A stretch of 64,000 nucleotides of DNA, from assembly GCF_000286455.1 (NCBI RefSeq), contig NZ_ALKG01000099.1, forward strand, positions 35,270 through 99,269. The letters run 5' to 3'. The notes under the pieces are model-generated. The model had not been told where the DNA came from, did no database searches, and saw only the letters and a program-made list of their open reading frames with translations. Both the position numbers and the translations under genes were made by a program. Below are positions 59,484 to 64,000 of this stretch, piece after piece (within the stretch, counting starts at the first letter, position 1; every line of letters begins with the position of its first letter). Source of the stretch: Selenomonas sp. FOBRC6. GTDB taxonomy: Bacteria; Bacillota; Negativicutes; Selenomonadales; Selenomonadaceae.

Positions 59484-59852
59484 ATGAAAGAAGATTTGCA
59501 ATACTATATGTCTCTGCCGTATCGGGAGGTGATCGAAGCCGATCCGAGCGGCGGCTTTGTCGGTCATATCGCAGAGCTGCCTGGCTGTATCACACAGGCA
59601 GAAACGAAGACCGCACTGCTCGACCTGCTGGACGATGCAAAGGAAGAATGGCTTGCGGCGGCACTTGAGGACGGCGTTGCAATTCCCGAGCCGGCGCGCG
59701 CGGAGGACTACAGTGGGCGTTTCAATCTGCGTCTGCCAAAGAGTCTGCATAAGGATCTGGCACTCACGGCAAAGATGGAAGGCGTGAGTCTAAACCAGCT
59801 TGCTATGTGTCTGATTGCGGGCGGCCTGAAAGCGTCCGCCGCCAAACAATAG
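59484..59852 (+). CDS. hicB: HicB family antitoxin (second module)
   Basis: A 122-residue antitoxin: HicB-like domain (about 5-70: YREVIEADPSGGFVGHIAELPGCITQAETKTALLDLLDDAKEEWL) and a C-terminal RHH segment (about 80-118: FNLRLPKSLHKDLALTAKMEGVSLNQLAM). Both neutralisation and DNA-binding parts are complete. Adjacent to the hicA gene. A crotonase gene follows after 12 bases on the same strand. Confidence 0.88.
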   Translation: MKEDLQYYMSLPYREVIEADPSGGFVGHIAELPGCITQAETKTALLDLLDDAKEEWLAAALEDGVAIPEPARAEDYSGRFNLRLPKSLHKDLALTAKMEGVSLNQLAMCLIAGGLKASAAKQ

Positions 59853-59864
59853 AGGAGGTCTCCC

Positions 59865-60641
59865 ATGTACGAACATATCAAACGCTCTGTGCAGGACGGC
59901 ATTGCAACAATCACAATCGATCGCCCCGCCTCGAACAATGCACTCGATGCTGCGATGTTCCACGATCTGATTGCGACGGTCGAGCACTGTGACGCAGATG
60001 TGTCCGTCAAGGTCATCATCATCACGGGCTCAGGCAAGAATTTCTCTGCAGGCGGCGACATCAAGGAGATGGCGTCATTCGACTTCATCAGCTACGACCT
60101 CTCGATCCTGACGGGACAGGCGTCGCTCGCCCTGCGCCGTTGCTTGAAGCCCGTCATCGCGATGGTGAACGGAGCGGCGGCAGGTGCGGGCTGCGGCATC
60201 GCGCTTGGCGCGGATTTCCGTATCATGACGGAGGAGAGCTGTCTGCTCACGGCGTTCTCCAGTGTCGGGTTGCCGGGCGATACGGGCTGCATCTACCATC
60301 TGAAGCAGATCGTCGGACTCGCGAAGACGATTGAGCTGATGGCGCTGAGCCCGCGCATCTACGGCAAGGAGGCGTTTCGTCTGGGGCTGACGACGCGGCT
60401 TGCCCCCGACGGCAAGCTCGAGGAGGAGACGCAGGCGTTCGCCGAAAAACTGCTGCGCCGCCCGCTCAGTGCGCTCGCACTGCAGAAGCAGCTCTACTAC
60501 GAGGTGTTCTACCGCGACTATATGGCATACAGCCGCCTCGAGGCGGAGAACCTCGCAAAGGCTGGCGCATCCGCCGACCACCGCGAGGCGGTGACGGCGT
60601 TTATTGAGGGACGGAAGCCGAAGTTTAATCAGAATGATTAA
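59865..60641 (+). CDS. Enoyl-CoA hydratase/isomerase family protein (crotonase fold)
   Basis: A 258-residue crotonase. Oxyanion-hole segments are SAGGDIKEMASF (about 64-75) and NGAAAGAGCGIALGADFRI (about 101-119). The Glu seen at the next loop in classical enoyl-CoA hydratase appears replaced (TAFSSVGLPGDTG), as in some isomerase or other crotonase subclasses, so the reaction is unclear. AGGAGG precedes the ATG. It stands alone with no acyl-CoA pathway genes nearby, directly after hicB, and may be cargo of the island. Confidence 0.8.
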   Translation: MYEHIKRSVQDGIATITIDRPASNNALDAAMFHDLIATVEHCDADVSVKVIIITGSGKNFSAGGDIKEMASFDFISYDLSILTGQASLALRRCLKPVIAMVNGAAAGAGCGIALGADFRIMTEESCLLTAFSSVGLPGDTGCIYHLKQIVGLAKTIELMALSPRIYGKEAFRLGLTTRLAPDGKLEEETQAFAEKLLRRPLSALALQKQLYYEVFYRDYMAYSRLEAENLAKAGASADHREAVTAFIEGRKPKFNQND

Positions 60642-60712
60642 GGCTTGAAAAAGGACACGGATTGTAGTATCTTTAGTAAAGAATTTCCTAGCTGACATTC
60701 GTTAGCCAATAG

Positions 60713-60751
60713 AAATCGCCCTCGGGAGTGATGACCCGAGGGCGATTTTTC
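60713..60751 (+). terminator. Terminator after the crotonase gene
   Basis: AATCGCCCTCGGG-agtgatga-CCCGAGGGCGATTTTT: a perfect 12- to 13-base stem with a T-run. Confidence 0.9.
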
Positions 60752-60775
60752 ACTGAGCGAGTATAAATTTTCATT

Positions 60776-60821
60776 GTAAAACCGGCAATCGCAAAAATTT
60801 CTGCGATTGCCGGTTTTTACT
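60776..60821. terminator. Terminator of the brnTA genes (usable in both directions)
   Basis: AAAACCGGCAATCGCA and TGCGATTGCCGGTTTT are perfect complements around AAAATTTC. It overlaps the last codons of brnA. Confidence 0.85.
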
Positions 60822-61038
60822 GCCATGACATATGCAATTTTCGTCCCTGCGCCGCACAATCCGACAGATAGAGATTGATGAGCGTCTGGTAGGGTATCCC
60901 AACCTCTGCAGATTGCGCCTTGAAGTAGGCAACCGCTTCGTTGTTGATGTTGATCGTGATCTGTTGTCTGAGACGCTTTGTATAGGGGTTTTTTCGCGGA
61001 TTCAGACTCATAATATCGTATTCATCTCTCATCGTCAT
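60817..61038 (-). CDS. brnA: BrnA family antitoxin
   Basis: A 73-residue protein with a disordered start and a ribbon-helix-helix part (KRLRQQITININNEAVAYFKAQSAEVGIPYQTLINLYLSDCA), the usual BrnA layout. Its ATG overlaps the brnT stop as ATGA, with GGGAGG a few bases before. It normally binds BrnT and represses the operon. The gene appears intact although the toxin gene upstream is interrupted. Confidence 0.85.
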   Translation of the reverse strand: MTMRDEYDIMSLNPRKNPYTKRLRQQITININNEAVAYFKAQSAEVGIPYQTLINLYLSDCAAQGRKLHMSWQ

Positions 61039-61325
61039 AACCTCCCTACTAAATTATCCCAATATATTTGCTTCTCATGCTTCGTTGCTTTTCGCGCTGA
61101 AATAATCCGTATAACATCCTCATCACGATAGCAATGACTGACAATACAGAGCTTTTCCGTATCCGTCACGCCGATGATGAGAAATCGCTCCTCCCCGACA
61201 GAGTGATCGGGGTCATCAAAGAGAACAGAATCATCATCGTAGAATACTGTCTCTGCTTCTTCAAAGGACACGCCATGTTTCTTCTGATTGGAGAGGTTCT
61301 TGGCTTCATCTCATGTGACGTTCAT
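61035..61325 (-). pseudogene. brnT: BrnT-type toxin gene with an in-frame stop at codon 5
   Basis: Read from ATG 61325 the frame gives M-N-V-T-stop-D-E-A-K-N-L-S-N-Q-K-K-H-G-V-S-F-E-E-A and continues intact to 61035 (97 codons). BrnT proteins begin M-x-F/V-x-W/F-D-E-x-K-N-x-x-N-x-x-K-H-G-V-S-F, so the TGA (61311-61313) sits exactly at the aromatic residue and is one base from TGG. The body keeps FYDDDSVLFDDPDHSVGEERFLIIG and ISARKATKHEKQIY. A GTG at codon 19 (61271) could restart translation but would lack the first strand and KHG. Confidence 0.82.
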
Positions 61326-61365
61326 ACCTATAATTATATTATACATATATTCTACCGCCCGTCAA

Positions 61366-62646
61366 TCAAAACTCCTGCCGCACGCCCGTGTAGAATACGC
61401 GCTTTTTCGAGCTGTTCACGTCGTTCCACTCGCCGAAGAGGTAGGTGCCGCCGCGCAGTTGGTACTGCGCGCGCAGACGGAGGGTAGGATCGTTCGGGTC
61501 GTAGGCGTCGGCGGAGAATTTGAATTTCTCGCCCGCATAGGCGTCCACGCCGACGCCCACAGCGCCCGCGATGACGCCCGCACGTGCACCAAAGGAATTG
61601 CCGCGCGTGCCGACCTGTGCGTTGAATTTATCGCCGCCGCCAATGTCGTCGACGCCGAGGGTCGCGTACATCCCCTTCGTCTCGCCGACATCGAGGTTGA
61701 AGTTCGTGCGCCAGTCGTCTGCCTTGCCGCTGTACATGGCATCGACCTTCGGCGTGACCTTGACGTTCTGCAGTCGTCCCATGAGTCCGTTCGCCTTGTC
61801 CGACATCGTGCGCGCGTTGTGGATGAGGGCACGCGCGTCCTCCTGCGTCTGCTTGTCGCCCGCGACCGACTCAATGCCCTCCGCGATCCGCAGCATACGC
61901 TCGGAGGTCTCCGTGATGTTCGCGAGGGTCTTTTTCAGATTCTCCGCCGTCTGAGGATCTGCACCGACGGTCTCGAGGTTCGTCATGATGCGCTCGACGC
62001 TCGCCGTGGTCTGCGCGAGGTTTGCCGACATGGTGTTCATATTTGCAAGCATTTCGTGCAGATTGCCGCGATTCTCCGCCGCCATCTGCTCGAGGGTCGC
62101 AGTCAGCCCGTCGAGATGCGCCGTCATATGCTCCATGTTGACGACAAGCTGTACCATCGAGGTCTGGAAGCCGGGCGCACCGACAATGTTGTTGATCGAG
62201 GTGAGCATTGCCTCGACCTGAATAATCATCTTGTTCAGCTCGGTAAACATGGCGTCCATGCCCATCTCATCCGTGCCATAGAGATAGTCGCCGCCTGTGT
62301 AGAAGTCCGTACTCGCAGACGGCGTGATGATGACGAATTTGTCCCCCATGATGCCGGGCTGCCCGATGGTGACGGAGGAGCCGCGCGGAATCTTCACACC
62401 GTCCTGAATGACGAGGGAGACTGTGACACCCGTGCCGTCGTTCACGACCTCCTCGACGTGCCCGACGGGAACGCCCGAGAGGAGCACCTGCGCCTCGGGG
62501 TTCAGCCCGACGGCACGCCCGAAGCCCGCGTAGATCGTATAGTCATGCCCGCCGTCGAGGCGCAGTCCGCCAAAGAACATAACGACGGCGATGAGGAGCG
62601 CTGCGCCCCCGAGTGTAAATGCGCCGACCTTTGCCTCAGCACTCAT
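61366..62646 (-). CDS. mlaD: MlaD-like MCE protein with long helical stalk and C-terminal barrel
   Basis: A 426-residue protein: one N-terminal span (about 9-28), an MCE domain (about 37-115, with GLNPEAQVLLSGVPVGHV and IPRGSSVTIGQPGIMGDKFVII), a helical segment (about 125-285), and a C-terminal stretch of amphipathic strands (about 295-426) ending in VFYTGVRQEF. E. coli MlaD is only about 183 residues. A fused stalk and OM barrel is what was described for Veillonella parvula MlaD, a self-contained transenvelope bridge for phospholipids. It overlaps mlaF by 4 bases. Confidence 0.9.
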   Translation of the reverse strand: MSAEAKVGAFTLGGAALLIAVVMFFGGLRLDGGHDYTIYAGFGRAVGLNPEAQVLLSGVPVGHVEEVVNDGTGVTVSLVIQDGVKIPRGSSVTIGQPGIMGDKFVIITPSASTDFYTGGDYLYGTDEMGMDAMFTELNKMIIQVEAMLTSINNIVGAPGFQTSMVQLVVNMEHMTAHLDGLTATLEQMAAENRGNLHEMLANMNTMSANLAQTTASVERIMTNLETVGADPQTAENLKKTLANITETSERMLRIAEGIESVAGDKQTQEDARALIHNARTMSDKANGLMGRLQNVKVTPKVDAMYSGKADDWRTNFNLDVGETKGMYATLGVDDIGGGDKFNAQVGTRGNSFGARAGVIAGAVGVGVDAYAGEKFKFSADAYDPNDPTLRLRAQYQLRGGTYLFGEWNDVNSSKKRVFYTGVRQEF

Positions 62647-63389
62647 GCCCCTGCCTCCCTTCGCTGGTGCAGCGTACGGAAAAATGCCTGTACGCGCTCG
62701 TCTTTTATATCCTGAAACCGCTCTGCCGTATCCACGGCGATGAGTTCCCCGTCGTAAATCATCGCAATGCGGTCGGCGATGCGGCTTGCGCTCGCCATGT
62801 CGTGTGTGACAACGACGGAGGTCACGTCGAGTTTTCGCTGCATGTCGATGATGAGTTCGTCGATCTTTGCCGTCATGATGGGGTCAAGCCCCGAGCTCGG
62901 CTCGTCGTAGAAGATGATCTCGGGATCGGTCGCAATCGCACGCGCAAGCCCCACGCGTTTTTTCATGCCGCCCGAAAGCTCCTGCGGCATCATCGCCGCC
63001 GCGTCGGGCAGTCCAACAAGCGCAAGTTTTTCCGCCACAATGCGCTGAATCTCATCCTCGCTCTTTGTCGTATGTTCCCTCAGCCCGAACGCGACATTCT
63101 CCCCTACGCTCATGGAGTCAAAGAGCGCGGAGTACTGGAACACCATGCCCATACGCAGACGCACGCGGTCAAGTGCGTCCTCATTCATCACAGCGATATT
63201 GTCGCCGCCGAGGTAGATCTCGCCCGAGGTGGGACGATCCAGTCCGATCATCAGGCGCAGGAGGGTGGACTTTCCGGAGCCCGAGCCGCCGATGATGGCG
63301 ATGGTTTCGCCCTTTTCGATGTTGAGGCTGATCCCCTTGAGTGCTTCCTTGTCCCCGAAACACTTTTTGACGTTGTTCAGTCGTATCAT
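62643..63389 (-). CDS. mlaF: MlaF-like ABC transporter ATPase
   Basis: A 248-residue ATPase: Walker A GGSGSGKST (about 37-45), signature LSGGMKKRVGLARAI, Walker B IIFYDEPSSGLDP, and H-loop THDMA. The sequence EPSSGLDPIMTAKIDELI is typical of the MlaF/Ttg2A group. It powers lipid movement through MlaE and MlaD. The start ATG 63389 is 9 bases after the mlaE stop. Confidence 0.93.
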   Translation of the reverse strand: MIRLNNVKKCFGDKEALKGISLNIEKGETIAIIGGSGSGKSTLLRLMIGLDRPTSGEIYLGGDNIAVMNEDALDRVRLRMGMVFQYSALFDSMSVGENVAFGLREHTTKSEDEIQRIVAEKLALVGLPDAAAMMPQELSGGMKKRVGLARAIATDPEIIFYDEPSSGLDPIMTAKIDELIIDMQRKLDVTSVVVTHDMASASRIADRIAMIYDGELIAVDTAERFQDIKDERVQAFFRTLHQRREAGA

Positions 63390-63398
63390 AACGTGTCC

Positions 63399-64000
63399 TC
63401 AGAACAAGAAGAATGTCAAGACGGCGTTCAGAATAAAAATGACGATGATGGAGGTGACAACGGTCTGCATGGTCGCCTTGCCGACCCCCTCTGCGCCGCT
63501 TGGCGCGTTCAGCCCGTAGTGGCAGCCGAGGACGGCGATGACGTTGCCGAAGAAGATCGCCTTGATAAGTCCGCCCGTCATATCGTAGATTTCTGCAAAC
63601 TGTGTGATGGAGTGTGTAAAGGTATAGGGTGAGATGCCCGAGTAATGCACGGCTGTGATATAGCCGCCGAGGACGCCAATCACGTCGCCGAAGACGGTAA
63701 GGACGGGCACGACGATCATGCACGCGAGCATACGCGGCACGATGAGGTAGTTCACAGGGCTGACCGCCATGACGCGCAGGGCGTCAATCTGCTCCGTGAC
63801 CTTCATGGTGGAGACCTCCGCCGTGATTGCCGCGCCGACACGCCCCGCGCAGACGACACCGACGAGGACGGGACCGAGTTCACGCCCGATGCCGATGGCA
63901 ATGACGGCGCCGATGGTGCTCTGCGCGCCGTAGCGGATGAACTCGTGCGCAATTTGGAGGGTGAGGACGACGCCTGTAAAGAGGAGGGTGAGTCCGACGA
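63399..64000 (-). CDS. mlaE: MlaE-like ABC permease (5' end beyond the window)
   Basis: About 200 C-terminal residues are visible. The frame is open through the window end, so an ATG at 63806 is internal, not the start. Diagnostic sequence: IGRELGPVLVGVVCAGRVGAAITAEVSTMKVTEQIDALRVMAVSP, then several spans to a C-terminal FILNAVLTFFLF. MlaE is the integral-membrane part of the phospholipid transporter. Order mlaE-mlaF-mlaD on the minus strand. Confidence 0.93.
   Translation of the reverse strand, partial: VGLTLLFTGVVLTLQIAHEFIRYGAQSTIGAVIAIGIGRELGPVLVGVVCAGRVGAAITAEVSTMKVTEQIDALRVMAVSPVNYLIVPRMLACMIVVPVLTVFGDVIGVLGGYITAVHYSGISPYTFTHSITQFAEIYDMTGGLIKAIFFGNVIAVLGCHYGLNAPSGAEGVGKATMQTVVTSIIVIFILNAVLTFFLF

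Noticed and set aside
61311..61313. UGA recoded as tryptophan or selenocysteine in brnT
   Set aside because: Other genes in the window use TGA as a stop (for example the aroC and mlaF overlaps), no SECIS-like hairpin was evident, and the expected residue is aromatic, so a simple nonsense mutation is the better reading.
63399..63806. Short 135-codon gene starting at ATG 63806
   Set aside because: MlaE-type sequence continues without interruption upstream of that ATG to the window edge, so it is an internal methionine.

Overview
The window looks like a chromosomal segment of a diderm Firmicute (class Negativicutes, Selenomonadaceae type: Selenomonas, Centipeda or Mitsuokella-like). Firmicute-style genes (YvcK/RapZ, prfC, rplS-lepB, a Firmicute-like 6S RNA, anaerobic metabolism) sit on the same strand system as a large outer-membrane (OM) biogenesis block (lpxL-like, lpxD, OmpH/Skp, BamA, TamB, TolC, MlaDFE with a barrel-fused MlaD). 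The DNA is GC-rich, so long antisense reading frames are common and are not annotated here. Genus-level placement is inference.

Layout. 1-3.3 kb (minus): yvcK (cut by the window edge), rapZ and two Cof-type HAD phosphatases. 3.3-6.3 kb (plus): membrane protein, NusG-II protein, Gx transporter, class II fumarase. 6.3-10.2 kb: a Crp/Fnr regulator divergent from an RclA-type flavin reductase, then two exported proteins. 10.2-11 kb: a HicAB module. 11-16.3 kb (minus): prfC, xth, lepB, rplS and a 7TM diguanylate cyclase. 16.3-25.5 kb (minus): ilvB, eight type IV pilus/pseudopilus genes, aroC, aroK, aroB, tightly packed. 25.7-29.1 kb (plus): a IICBA PTS permease and a MetE-like protein. 29.2-33.3 kb: an L-tartrate fermentation locus (ttdTAB with a divergent LysR regulator). 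33.3-37.4 kb (minus): two rhodanese lipoproteins, TauE/SafE, two tRNA-Glu, gltX, dhaL. 37.6-40.5 kb (plus): probable 6S RNA and an FtsA-like protein with AT-hooks. 40.5-64 kb (mostly minus): the OM block, read as mlaEFD, [accessory island], tolC, tamB, sigma factor, membrane-anchored protein, bamA, unknown OM protein, GT2, GT39, lipoprotein, three OmpH-like genes, lpxD, lpxL-like.

The most striking points are in the island that splits the OM block (about 58.2-61.4 kb). It holds a scar of a flagellar operon, in which a TIGR02530-type gene is deletion-fused to the last 40 codons of flgE. It also holds a ribbon-helix-helix protein, a second HicAB pair, a lone crotonase, and a BrnTA module whose toxin gene carries a nonsense codon exactly at the expected aromatic residue 5. 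Other notable points are a sigma factor and an anti-sigma-like membrane protein between tamB and bamA, pseudopilins lacking the usual Glu+5, a prepilin peptidase without its methylase half, an AT-hook/FtsA/repeat fusion, an unpaired DhaL, and a dispersed double-hairpin repeat family with three copies.

All functional calls come from reading the sequence and recalled family motifs. No database search was run.
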